This document shows positions 43,239-50,951 of a stretch of 61,401 nt of DNA, in pieces; position 1 is the first letter of the stretch; every line of letters begins with the position of its first letter. The stretch is from contig UQOE01000012.1 of the NCBI GenBank assembly GCA_900542575.1, positions 1-61,401 of the forward strand. Reading direction: 5' to 3'. Source of the DNA: an uncultured Oscillospiraceae bacterium (GTDB taxonomy: Bacteria; Bacillota; Clostridia; Oscillospirales; Acutalibacteraceae). Made by a program: the position numbers and the translations under genes. Under the pieces are notes generated by a model. The model was given only the letters and a program-made list of their open reading frames with translations. It searched no databases and was not told the origin of the DNA.

Positions 43239-43555
43239 TTGCAATATAGAGGAATTGGCGGGGAAGGAAGTGCTGTTTTTACAGTTCTCCCCGCATTTCA
43301 CCTCAACAGTGGGGAAACAACGGGCTATTCCGTGCGTTTCCCCGCATATTTTGTATCTTTTTCGGGGATCAGAGAAGGAAAAGCAATCTTGCCCCATGTT
43401 AAGCTACATAGAGTTCGGAAATGTAACACAAAATTCGGGGAAATAGTGTCTCACACAGAATGCACCCCGAATACAGGGGGATGAGCGGGGAAAAAGCCCT
43501 GTTTCTAAGAGCCGCCCCGGCGGCAGATTCCGTCCACGAACAACCCCAAAAGACA
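43239..43555. other. structured noncoding stretch with repeated GGGGAAA/TTTCCCC blocks
   Basis: No credible gene. Several GCGGGGAA and TTCCCCGC blocks can pair: GCGGGGA near 43259 with TCCCCGC near 43295 around CTGTTTTTACAG, and GGGGAAAC near 43311 with GTTTCCCC near 43338. Single GGGGA blocks follow up to 43492. The first hairpin may end the small-peptide transcript; the rest could be an RNA element. Confidence 0.5.
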
Positions 43556-43559
43556 ACGA

Positions 43560-43589
43560 CCGCCGCAGAACATTCGCGTTCTGCGGCGG
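43560..43589 (-). terminator. terminator of the NlpC/P60 gene
   Basis: Twelve-base-pair perfect stem CCGCCGCAGAAC / GTTCTGCGGCGG with a six-base loop, 21 bases past the stop. The T-tract on the minus strand is weak. Confidence 0.7.
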
Positions 43590-43609
43590 CCGTCGTTTAT
43601 GAACTTAAC

Positions 43610-45073
43610 TTAAGCCTCTTCGTACGGCACCAATGCATAAGTCAGCGCCTTGAACCAGGTCTGGTTGGAGTGGTTGCGGACATCCTCGATAGCCTCAATC
43701 ATGACCTCGTTGGTCAGCATGGATTCGTGCTGGCCCTTGAATCGGCCGTTGTTGGAGGAGTTGATGACGTAGTGCTTCCCGCCGACTTTGCCGAGATAAA
43801 TGCCGGTGTGGCCCTGGGAGAAGTAGATGGTGGATCCGACGGGCAGTTTGTTCAGCACCTTTTTCTTTTCCCGGTCGCTGGCCTTGGTCAGGTCATAGCG
43901 CCTGACGCACTTCAGCGGCGTCTGCGTAAACGTGTTGCGCGGCAGGAAGAGACCGAAGCAGCGATAGACGCCCTGGACCAGGCCGGAGCAGTCCTCCGAG
44001 TACAGATCGGAGCAGTAGCCATAGGTGTTGCCGAGCATCGTAAAGGCGACGGTCAGAATATTCTTCTTCGTCAGCGGCAGATAGCCGATGCTGACGGACT
44101 CGCTCTCGGAGACCAGCGTTTTTTCACGGGCATAGCTGCCGTCGGCATGACGGACCGGCAGGTAGACGACATAGTTGTTGTATCCGCCGCGGGTGCCGAA
44201 GTTTTCGGCGCGGCCCACGTGTTTCACCAGACGCAGGCGCGTGCCGACGGTCAGCACTTTTTCGGAAGCAGCCGGATCGGCCAGAGAAGATTCCAGGTGA
44301 ATGCGGTCGGTCGTGACCACCAGCATCTCCTTCTGCGGCATGTTCCAGGCGGCCTCCCACTCCGAGCGGTCCCGGCAGACGGCGACATTTTCAATGGGCA
44401 TCCAGCCGCGGTAGTCGTAGGTCTCAGCGTAATAATATTTCCCATCGCGGGAGGTCGAATAGATAAGGACCGGGTCGTTTACCCGCGCCACAGCGGAGCC
44501 GGAGTTGTCCAGGTTGTACTGGCCCGGGCCGTCCAAAGTCCGTTCCTCCATGGGGAACTGCTTAATCGGTGCCACGTTGACCGCGATTCCGTACCGCACG
44601 GGCGCCTTTGCAGAGGGATTTGGATTCTGTGTGTTGGAAATGGCCGAATCGAAGAAATTGCCGGGCAGGCGCTTACCGGATTCGGTGTAGAAGACCTTGC
44701 CGAGGAACTCCTTCTTCTTTTTCTGCGCATCTTTTCGCAGCACCTTGTTGAGCTTCACCTGGTTGACGGTCGCCGGCTCCTTCTCAAGGTCGTACATCTG
44801 GCTCGATTTCTGCGCACGGATGCGCCGGTTCAGCGCGCGGATTTCACCCTGATCCAGCTGGACCTTATTGTCGCCGCCGGTCCTGCGCAGCCAATAGGAC
44901 GGATTGCTCATTTTGGCTTCCGCGCTGCCCACATAGAGGGAGGCCGCTCCCCGCTTCGTGGTGTTGGTCTCCTGGCGCCGGCCGACGCCCCGACCAAGGA
45001 AATAGGCGCCGAACAGCAGCACGATTGCCAGAACCGCCGCAATACAGCGCTGCATCGTCTTGTTTTTTGTCAT
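43610..45073 (-). CDS. SH3-domain NlpC/P60 cell-wall endopeptidase
   Basis: 487 residues. An N-terminal membrane segment (about 10-27) anchors it; the middle has SH3b-type domains (YYAETYDYRGWMPIENVAV; VGTRLRLVKHVG); the C-terminal NlpC/P60 domain has the Cys-His-polar triad in YSEDCSGLVQGVYRCFG, GHTGIYLGKVGG and YVINSSN. It cleaves peptidoglycan stem peptides (gamma-D-Glu-diamino acid bonds). Divergent from the dipeptide-use operon, which could consume its products. Confidence 0.92.
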   Translation of the reverse strand: MTKNKTMQRCIAAVLAIVLLFGAYFLGRGVGRRQETNTTKRGAASLYVGSAEAKMSNPSYWLRRTGGDNKVQLDQGEIRALNRRIRAQKSSQMYDLEKEPATVNQVKLNKVLRKDAQKKKKEFLGKVFYTESGKRLPGNFFDSAISNTQNPNPSAKAPVRYGIAVNVAPIKQFPMEERTLDGPGQYNLDNSGSAVARVNDPVLIYSTSRDGKYYYAETYDYRGWMPIENVAVCRDRSEWEAAWNMPQKEMLVVTTDRIHLESSLADPAASEKVLTVGTRLRLVKHVGRAENFGTRGGYNNYVVYLPVRHADGSYAREKTLVSESESVSIGYLPLTKKNILTVAFTMLGNTYGYCSDLYSEDCSGLVQGVYRCFGLFLPRNTFTQTPLKCVRRYDLTKASDREKKKVLNKLPVGSTIYFSQGHTGIYLGKVGGKHYVINSSNNGRFKGQHESMLTNEVMIEAIEDVRNHSNQTWFKALTYALVPYEEA

Positions 45074-45200
45074 GATCTAGCCTCCGAAACCGATAAAATC
45101 GTACTAAGTATAGCGAAGAATGCGGGGTCCGTGCAAGGAAAGAACGGAATCCTGTAGTATAATGATACCATTGATTCTATTGGAAAGGGTGACCCGCTTC

Positions 45201-46364
45201 ATGATCACCAACGGATTTACCTATGTCGCAGTCCTGCTTCTGCTGGCCGGATTCCTCGTAACCCTGGAAAAGAAAACGCACTGGAAGTTTTTCAACGTGC
45301 TTCCCGCCGTCGTCCTCATCTACCTGCTGTCTATGCTGCTGTGCACAGTCGGCGCGTGGAACCTGGAGACCACCAAACCCGCCTACGACGCGCTGAAAAA
45401 CCCGCTGACCTATGCCATGATCTTCACGATGCTGCTGCGCTGCGACATCCGGAAGGTCATCAAGCTCGGGCCAAAGATGCTGCTGGGCTTCTTCTCCGCC
45501 TCACTGACCATCATGATCGGCTTTGTCGTCGCCTTCTCCATGATGAAAGGCGTCATCGGCGCAGATGCGTGGAAGGGCCTCGGCGCCCTCTGCGGCAGCT
45601 GGCTTGGCGGGTCCGGCAACATGGTTGCGGTCCAGGCCGCCCTGCACATTCCGGAGGCCGACATGGGGTATGCGCTGGTCATTGACTCCATCGACTACTC
45701 CATCTGGGTCATGTTCCTGCTCTGGGCCATCCGGTTTGCACCGAAGTTCAACAAGTGGACCAAAGCCGACACGCGGCTGCTGGACAGCGTCTCCCAAAAT
45801 CTGTCAGATGACACGAAAGCAAATACAAATCCCATCACGTTCCAGAGCCTGGTCCTGCTCATCGGCTGTGCCCTCACGGCGTCGGCCATCGGGCAGAATG
45901 TGGGTACGGCCCTGAATCGCGCAGTGCCCTATTTGGACGCCTCCACATGGACCGTCCTGTTCATCACGGTCATCGGCCTCATCTGTGCGGTCACGCCCCT
46001 CGGCAAAGTTGCCGGATCGGCGGAGGTCTCCAATGTGCTGCTGTACTGCGTCATTGCGCTGCTCGCATCCCGCGCCTCGCTGCTGGAACTCGGCGATGCC
46101 CCGGCGTGGATCCTGACGGGCTTCCTGATCCTCTTTATCCACATGGTCCTGATGGTTCTGCTCTGCAGGCTCTTCAAGCTGGATCTCTTCACCGGAGCCG
46201 TCGCCTCCCTCGCCAATATCGGCGGCACCGCCTCTGCCCCGGTTCTCGCTGGATCCTACGAGGGCTCCCTCGTGCCGGTCGGCATCCTGATGGCGCTGCT
46301 CGGCTACGTCATCGGCACCCCGTTCGGCATTCTGACCGCCAATATCATGCACGCCATCGCGTGA
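45201..46364 (+). CDS. DUF819 (YjcL-like) membrane transporter
   Basis: 387 residues, about eleven hydrophobic segments, with DUF819 features GSWLGGSGNMVAVQAAL, DSIDYSIWVMFLLW and ANIGGTASAPVLAGSYEGSLVPVGILMALLGYVIGTPFGIL. No biochemical function is established to my knowledge. The ATG at 45201 has GGAAAGGG eleven bases ahead. The dipeptidase starts ten bases after its stop, so import of a dipeptide for the two downstream enzymes is the natural inference. Confidence 0.88.
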   Translation: MITNGFTYVAVLLLLAGFLVTLEKKTHWKFFNVLPAVVLIYLLSMLLCTVGAWNLETTKPAYDALKNPLTYAMIFTMLLRCDIRKVIKLGPKMLLGFFSASLTIMIGFVVAFSMMKGVIGADAWKGLGALCGSWLGGSGNMVAVQAALHIPEADMGYALVIDSIDYSIWVMFLLWAIRFAPKFNKWTKADTRLLDSVSQNLSDDTKANTNPITFQSLVLLIGCALTASAIGQNVGTALNRAVPYLDASTWTVLFITVIGLICAVTPLGKVAGSAEVSNVLLYCVIALLASRASLLELGDAPAWILTGFLILFIHMVLMVLLCRLFKLDLFTGAVASLANIGGTASAPVLAGSYEGSLVPVGILMALLGYVIGTPFGILTANIMHAIA

Positions 46365-46374
46365 GGAGTATTTC

Positions 46375-47763
46375 ATGGAAAACGAAGAACAAATTCGCAT
46401 GCATCAGATTATCGACGCCGACCGCGGCGCCCTGACCGACGCCATCTGCCGCCTGGTCCGTATCCGCAGTGTAGAGGGGTCCCCAACACCGGGCCACCCT
46501 TACGGCGACGGCCCCGCCGCCTGTCTCGATTCCGCACTCGCCCTCGCAGATGAACTTGGATTCCGCACGCATAATATGGATTACCACTGCGGCTGGGCGG
46601 AGTACGGAGAGGGACCGGAAATGATCGCCGTCCTCGGCCACCTGGATGTCGTCCCGGAGGCCGACGGCTGGGACCCGAAGACGCAGCCCTACGAACCGGT
46701 CATCCTGGACGGGAAACTTTACGGCCGCGGCGCCATCGACGACAAGGGCCCGACAGCCGCAGCGCTGTTTGCGCTGAAAGCCGTCCGCGACGCGGGCATC
46801 CCGCTGAAGCGGCGGGTCCGACTGCTCTTCGGCTGCAACGAGGAGACCGGCGCAGCCGACATGAAATACTACCGGGCCCACGGCGGTGAGCTGCCCGTCA
46901 TGGGCTTCACCCCGGACGGCGAGTTCCCGCTGATCAACGGTGAAAAGGGCATTCTCAACGAGGTCTATGAAAAGACGCTGGCGCCCCAGCGCGGCCCGGT
47001 CCGTCTTGTCTCCCTGCATGGAGGCGTCGCGGGCAACGTCGTTCCGGAGTCCGCCGTTGCAGAGCTGCAATTGAGAGGATCCGTAGATTTTCCGAAAGCC
47101 GACCGAATCACGGTCGAGACAGACGAAAATACCGTTCGCATTACCGCCTCCGGCACCTCCGCCCACGGCTCCACGCCGGAAAAGGGCGACAACGCAGTCG
47201 TCCGCCTGCTCCAGTACCTTGCAGCAAACGTGCCGCTGTCCGGCGACACGGCGGAAACGGTGGCAGATCTGGCGAAAACTTTCGCGGACGTCCACGGCGA
47301 GGGCCTGGGCTGCCCGCTGCGGGACGACGTCTCCGGCCAGTTCACCTGCTGCTTCGGCATTCTGCACCTGGAGCGGGACTGTATTCGAATCCGCCTCAAC
47401 TACCGGTATCCGGTCACAAAATCGGCGGAGGACTGCCAGCCGATTGTGCGGAAACATTTTGAATCACGCGGGTGGAGCCTGGCCTCTTCGCTGCACAAGC
47501 CGAAACTCTATTTCCCGGAGGACGATCCCATGGTCACCGCGCTGCTGCAGGTCTACCACGACGCTACCGGCGACCCGGCCGGGCCGAAATCCATCGGGGG
47601 AGGCACCTATGCGAAAGCCATTCCGAACATCCTCGCCTTCGGCCCCGTCTTCCCGGGCGATCCAGTCGTTGAGCACCTTCCCAACGAGTACGTCCAGCTG
47701 GATCAGCTGATCAAAACCGAAAAAATTATCGGGGACGCCATCGTCGCCCTCGCCAACACATAA
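46375..47763 (+). CDS. PepV/Sapep family dipeptidase
   Basis: 462 residues of the M20 family: GHLDVVPEADGW, GRGAIDDKGP, NEETGAADM, SAHGSTPEKGDNAV and the C-terminal GGGTYAKAIPN. PepV-type enzymes cleave dipeptides with broad specificity inside the cell using two metal ions. It sits between a transporter and a dipeptide epimerase (10-base gaps), forming a dipeptide import-epimerise-cleave unit. Confidence 0.93.
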   Translation: MENEEQIRMHQIIDADRGALTDAICRLVRIRSVEGSPTPGHPYGDGPAACLDSALALADELGFRTHNMDYHCGWAEYGEGPEMIAVLGHLDVVPEADGWDPKTQPYEPVILDGKLYGRGAIDDKGPTAAALFALKAVRDAGIPLKRRVRLLFGCNEETGAADMKYYRAHGGELPVMGFTPDGEFPLINGEKGILNEVYEKTLAPQRGPVRLVSLHGGVAGNVVPESAVAELQLRGSVDFPKADRITVETDENTVRITASGTSAHGSTPEKGDNAVVRLLQYLAANVPLSGDTAETVADLAKTFADVHGEGLGCPLRDDVSGQFTCCFGILHLERDCIRIRLNYRYPVTKSAEDCQPIVRKHFESRGWSLASSLHKPKLYFPEDDPMVTALLQVYHDATGDPAGPKSIGGGTYAKAIPNILAFGPVFPGDPVVEHLPNEYVQLDQLIKTEKIIGDAIVALANT

Positions 47764-47773
47764 AGGAGTCACT

Positions 47774-48868
47774 ATGAAGATCACAGAAGTGCGGCTCGCC
47801 GAAATCTCGGTGCCGCTCCGCGTCCCGTTTAAAACAGCGCTCCGCAGCGTCGATTCCGTCGAAGACATCATCGTCGAAATCCACACGGACACCGGCTCCG
47901 TCGGCTACGGCGAGGCACCGCCTACCGGCGTCATCACCGGCGACACAAAAGGCGCCATCGTCGGCGCCATCCGGGACCATATTGCCCCGACCATCGTCGG
48001 CAGGGAAGTGGACGCCTTTGAGCCGCTGATTCAATCCGTGCAGGACGCACTTATTCACAACACTTCTGCAAAAGCGGCCGTGGACATGGCGCTCTACGAC
48101 CTGTACGGCCAGCTGCTGGGCGTGCCGGTGTACAAAATGCTCGGCGGTGCCCGCAGGAAGATTTCTACCGACATCACCATCAGCGTCAACGATCCGGAGA
48201 CCATGGCTGAGGACACCCGAAATGCCATGGAACGTGGCTATGACACCCTGAAAGTCAAAGTCGGAATTGATCCGTCGCTGGATGTCGCACGCCTGGATGC
48301 GGTCCGCGGCGCCGCCGGCCCCGAGCCCCACATCCGAATTGATGCCAATCAGGCCTGGACCCCCAAGCAGGCCGTCCGCATCCTGAATTCCATGCAGGAC
48401 CGCGGCCTGAACCTGGAACTCGTCGAACAGCCGGTCAAAGGCACTGATCTGGACGGTCTGCAGTATGTCACCGAACACAGCCCGGTTCCGGTCCTCGCCG
48501 ACGAGGCGGTCTTCTCCCCGGCCGACGCGCTGACCATTATGCAGCGCCACGCGGCGGATATGGTCAACATTAAACTCATGAAATGCGGCGGCATCTGGAA
48601 CGCCATGAAAATTGTCAATGCCGCCGAAGTCTACGGCGTCGAGTGCATGCTCGGCTGCATGCTGGAGGCAAAAGTCTCCGTCAACGCCGCTGTGGAGCTG
48701 GCCTGTGCCCGCAGCATCATCACAAAAATCGACCTGGACGGCCCTGTCCTCTGCCGCGAAGATCCGATCCTCGGCGGCGCCGTCTTCGAGGAAAAGGATG
48801 TCACCGTCTCCGATGCCCCCGGCCTCGGAATTCGGGGGTTCGAAGAGGGCAGACTGAGGTATATCTAA
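47774..48868 (+). CDS. dipeptide (L-Ala-D/L-Glu) epimerase, enolase superfamily
   Basis: 364 residues of the muconate-lactonising subgroup. Acid/base lysines Lys160/Lys162 (LKVKVG) and Lys267/Lys270 (IKLMK), metal ligands Asp190 (RIDANQ), Glu218 (VEQP) and Asp243 (LADEA), plus the substrate loop CMLEAKVSVNAAVELA. This family epimerises L-Ala-D-Glu from peptidoglycan to L-Ala-L-Glu, which PepV can cleave. The specificity is inferred from family and context. Confidence 0.9.
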   Translation: MKITEVRLAEISVPLRVPFKTALRSVDSVEDIIVEIHTDTGSVGYGEAPPTGVITGDTKGAIVGAIRDHIAPTIVGREVDAFEPLIQSVQDALIHNTSAKAAVDMALYDLYGQLLGVPVYKMLGGARRKISTDITISVNDPETMAEDTRNAMERGYDTLKVKVGIDPSLDVARLDAVRGAAGPEPHIRIDANQAWTPKQAVRILNSMQDRGLNLELVEQPVKGTDLDGLQYVTEHSPVPVLADEAVFSPADALTIMQRHAADMVNIKLMKCGGIWNAMKIVNAAEVYGVECMLGCMLEAKVSVNAAVELACARSIITKIDLDGPVLCREDPILGGAVFEEKDVTVSDAPGLGIRGFEEGRLRYI

Positions 48869-48900
48869 GCTTTTGGGGATTCCTGAAAGGCGAAAATTTC

Positions 48901-48979
48901 ATCAAATCAGGGCAAATGTTATTCCAAATTTTATAAAAATTAATCCAAATCACATATTTCAGATTCGGACTAACACTTT
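48901..48979 (-). repeat. dispersed AT-rich repeat Q, copy 2
   Basis: Read on the minus strand it starts AAAGTGTTAGTCC and contains ATTTGGATTAA and AAAATTTGGAATAAC, aligning gap-free with 17536-17614. It lies just beyond the terminator shared by the epimerase and the YgbA-like gene. Confidence 0.75.
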
Positions 48980-48992
48980 CCAGCATATGTCG

Positions 48993-49028
48993 AAAAAAGC
49001 CGGCCGCATCACTTGCGGTCGGCTTTTT
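48993..49028. terminator. bidirectional terminator
   Basis: AAAAAAGCCGGCCGCA / TGCGGTCGGCTTTTT stem with one mismatch, between the plus-strand epimerase operon and the minus-strand YgbA-like gene, whose stop codon lies in the stem. Confidence 0.85.
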
Positions 49029-49374
49029 CTAATTTCTTTCGCTCGTGTCTTCCCAGCGCCAGGTAATACATGTGCCTCGTGGCGAGAATGGGGTGGTAGA
49101 GCATAATCCGCGGACCGGAGAACTTCATGACCTCTTTGATCTGTTCCTGCATGGCCGGCTTGTAGCACGGGTGCGGACAGCGGTGGCAGTAGCTCTTAAT
49201 CGGAATCCTGCGGCAGTGGGCCGTACGTGCGCTGGCGTAGTCCGCAAGAGCCGCACATTCCAGACATAGGCCGCCGCCCGAATCATGATGATTTCTGCGG
49301 CAATAGAGGGTGATCATGGCGCGGACAACCTGTTTCTCGTTCTCACGCCGTTTTTCTATTGTTTTTTCTTTCAT
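49009..49374 (-). CDS. nitrous oxide-stimulated promoter (YgbA-like) cysteine-rich protein
   Basis: 121 residues. The YgbA family pattern is clear: LYCRRNHH, LCLECAALADYASARTAHC, KSYCHRCPHPCYKP, then VMKFSGPRIMLYHPILATRHMYYL. About nine cysteines suggest a metal or Fe-S site. In E. coli ygbA responds to nitric oxide; the biochemical role is unknown to me. The ATG lies eight bases after the stop of the regulator upstream, so it belongs to the NEAT/DtxR-like transcript. Confidence 0.85.
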   Translation of the reverse strand: MKEKTIEKRRENEKQVVRAMITLYCRRNHHDSGGGLCLECAALADYASARTAHCRRIPIKSYCHRCPHPCYKPAMQEQIKEVMKFSGPRIMLYHPILATRHMYYLALGRHERKKLEKADRK

Positions 49375-49381
49375 GGCACAC

Positions 49382-50155
49382 CTACATTCCAAAGGTCAGA
49401 AGAAACTGGACCTGTTTTTCCTCCGCTTGTTTCCAGCGGAGCCGAAACGGAAGACTGCCCTGGAAGCAGAGGCAGGAAATGCCGCCGGCATTGGTAAATT
49501 CCATAACATCCAGCGGAATGGAAAAGATATCTCCGCGGCGCTCGGCAATGATCCAGCTGCCCTTGTCAAAGTAAGCGAGTTCGTGAAGACGGCCCTCAGC
49601 CGCATTGGCGCGGGCAACCAGTGAGATCGTTCCGCTGCCATCTCGGATCGAGACATGGCAGGGATGGGTAAAAGTCCGATTGATGGGGGCAGGGATGCCC
49701 TCCTCCATAATCAGAAACGGGCAGGCCTGCTTCAGGCTGGGAAAGTGCTGTACCACAACAGCGCCGGAGACACGGTTCTGCCCGGCGATCTCCTGGAAAG
49801 CCCCGAGATTCTGGTAGCGGGCCTGGAGCGTCTCAAAAGACGCATCGGTCAGCTCAAAAGCCATGTGCAGAGCATCTTCACTGGCATCGGAGGGGTCCAC
49901 GCCGTTTTCCAGCATGTGGTCACAGACACAGTCAAGCCTTGCCGAATAGTGCCGCCAGGCCTCTTTCCCCTTTTCGGTCAGAGACGGGACCCGGGCTTCA
50001 TTTTTCTCGAGATATCCCTCTTTGCAGAGCCTCGTCACCATCCGGCTGACCGTATAGGGTTCTTCCGACAGAGTCCGGGAAAGCTCCGAGACGCTGCAGG
50101 ACGGCCGCTCGGTGGGATGGAAACAGAGCAGAAGTTTGAGACCGTTGATGGTAAT
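49382..50155 (-). CDS. DtxR/MarR-like winged-helix regulator with a non-AUG start
   Basis: 257 residues if started at ATT 50155. The frame is open upstream of the first ATG (50041), and that upstream part encodes the essential helix-turn-helix (SCSVSELSRTLSEEPYTVSRMVTRLCKEGYLEKN), so the ATG at 50041 is too late. GAGAGG (50165-50170) lies nine bases before ATT 50155; another ATT is at 50161. Residues DASEDALHMAFELTDASFETL resemble the DtxR dimer region, but its metal-binding Cys-Glu-His are missing. The C-terminal ~100 residues are SH3-like or unknown. Probably controls the flanking NEAT and ECF genes. Confidence 0.65.
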   Translation of the reverse strand: MTINGLKLLLCFHPTERPSCSVSELSRTLSEEPYTVSRMVTRLCKEGYLEKNEARVPSLTEKGKEAWRHYSARLDCVCDHMLENGVDPSDASEDALHMAFELTDASFETLQARYQNLGAFQEIAGQNRVSGAVVVQHFPSLKQACPFLIMEEGIPAPINRTFTHPCHVSIRDGSGTISLVARANAAEGRLHELAYFDKGSWIIAERRGDIFSIPLDVMEFTNAGGISCLCFQGSLPFRLRWKQAEEKQVQFLLTFGM

Positions 50156-50181
50156 TGGAATCTACCTCTCTTACTTGCGAA

Positions 50182-50207
50182 GGCGAGCAGCATGCCTGCT
50201 GCTCGCC
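50182..50207 (-). other. GC-rich hairpin between NEAT-like gene and regulator
   Basis: Perfect 11-bp stem GGCGAGCAGCA / TGCTGCTCGCC with a four-base loop and no T-tract. It could stabilise or attenuate the NEAT transcript before the downstream regulator gene. Confidence 0.55.
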
Positions 50208-50229
50208 ATGAAATATAGCCGGGTTAAAT

Positions 50230-50724
50230 TTATGCTTTATGCATGCTGCCCCAGGAGATCTTGAAACGAGCAGCGACGTACTGATTGCCCATTGCAGCGA
50301 CATGCGGGTTCAGCTGGCACGGCAGGAAAGTGGAACGGGATGCGACCGGGAAGGAAAGTGCAGTCGGATAACCGCTCTTGCTCTTGGATACAACTTTTGC
50401 CTTAACCCAGGAGTTGCCGAATTTGATCTTCAGGTCGAGCTGCTTCGGGGTAATGCCGCTCTTCTCAAACTTCTTGGTGTAGACCGTCATGGTCATTTTG
50501 CCTTTGGAGACTTTTACCTTGGCAGTACCCTTGAAAGCGCCTGCGGCCATGGATTTCCGGTTTTCAGATGCTTTATAGAGCTCAATTGGGACGGTATAAG
50601 TGCCGTTTGCCACTTTCTTCGATGCCGCCATAACAGACGGGACCGCAATGGCCATCATGCAGAGGAGGGCCATGAAAACCGCAACCATGCGGTTGAAAAT
50701 CTTATGATTTGCTTTGGTGTTCAT
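50230..50724 (-). CDS. secreted NEAT-domain-like protein
   Basis: 164 residues. Signal peptide at 1-34 (cleavage near VMAAS), then a single beta-sandwich resembling NEAT haem-binding domains: NGTYTVPIELYKASENRKSMAAGAFKGTAKVKVSKGKMTMTVY, closing with QYVAARFKISW. The haem-ligand YxxxY motif is not evident, so haem binding is uncertain. No LPxTG anchor. Divergent from the ECF transporter, with a shared 227-base control region; together they look like an iron/haem or metal uptake locus. Confidence 0.68.
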   Translation of the reverse strand: MNTKANHKIFNRMVAVFMALLCMMAIAVPSVMAASKKVANGTYTVPIELYKASENRKSMAAGAFKGTAKVKVSKGKMTMTVYTKKFEKSGITPKQLDLKIKFGNSWVKAKVVSKSKSGYPTALSFPVASRSTFLPCQLNPHVAAMGNQYVAARFKISWGSMHKA

Positions 50725-50775
50725 AATGCTTCGATCTTCCTTTCAAATATTTCGCGGACAAACCGCACGTCGGTA

Positions 50776-50791
50776 GTTAGCGCCCGCTAAC
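50776..50791. promoter_or_regulatory. GTTAGC-N4-GCTAAC operator upstream of the NEAT-like gene
   Basis: Perfect six-base arms with four central bases, the same layout as 4144-4163 before enolase-ahpC. A lone GTTAGC half-site occurs again near 50913, just after the ECF promoter -10. Confidence 0.6.
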
Positions 50792-50849
50792 AAAAAATAC
50801 TTTTGCATATCTCACAGAATTTGTCAAATGGCGCAGTTGCAGAAATGCA

Positions 50850-50900
50850 AAAGGTTGTATACAACCTTTCGTTGACTTCTACAGGCAATGCCGATATACT
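50850..50900 (+). promoter_or_regulatory. ECF operon promoter with a 20-bp perfect palindrome
   Basis: -35 TTGACT (50872-50877), 17-base spacer, -10 TATACT (50895-50900). The perfect palindrome AAAGGTTGTATACAACCTTT (50850-50869) ends two bases before the -35, a position fitting an activator or repressor dimer. Confidence 0.72.
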
Positions 50901-50951
50901 CAGTTTTCGCAAGTTAGCAGCAGACAACTAGTTAATTGGAAAGGAAATATT

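Noticed and set aside
43460..45157. 565-residue plus-strand open frame
   Set aside because: It covers the NlpC/P60 gene in antisense, with no domain and no ribosome site.
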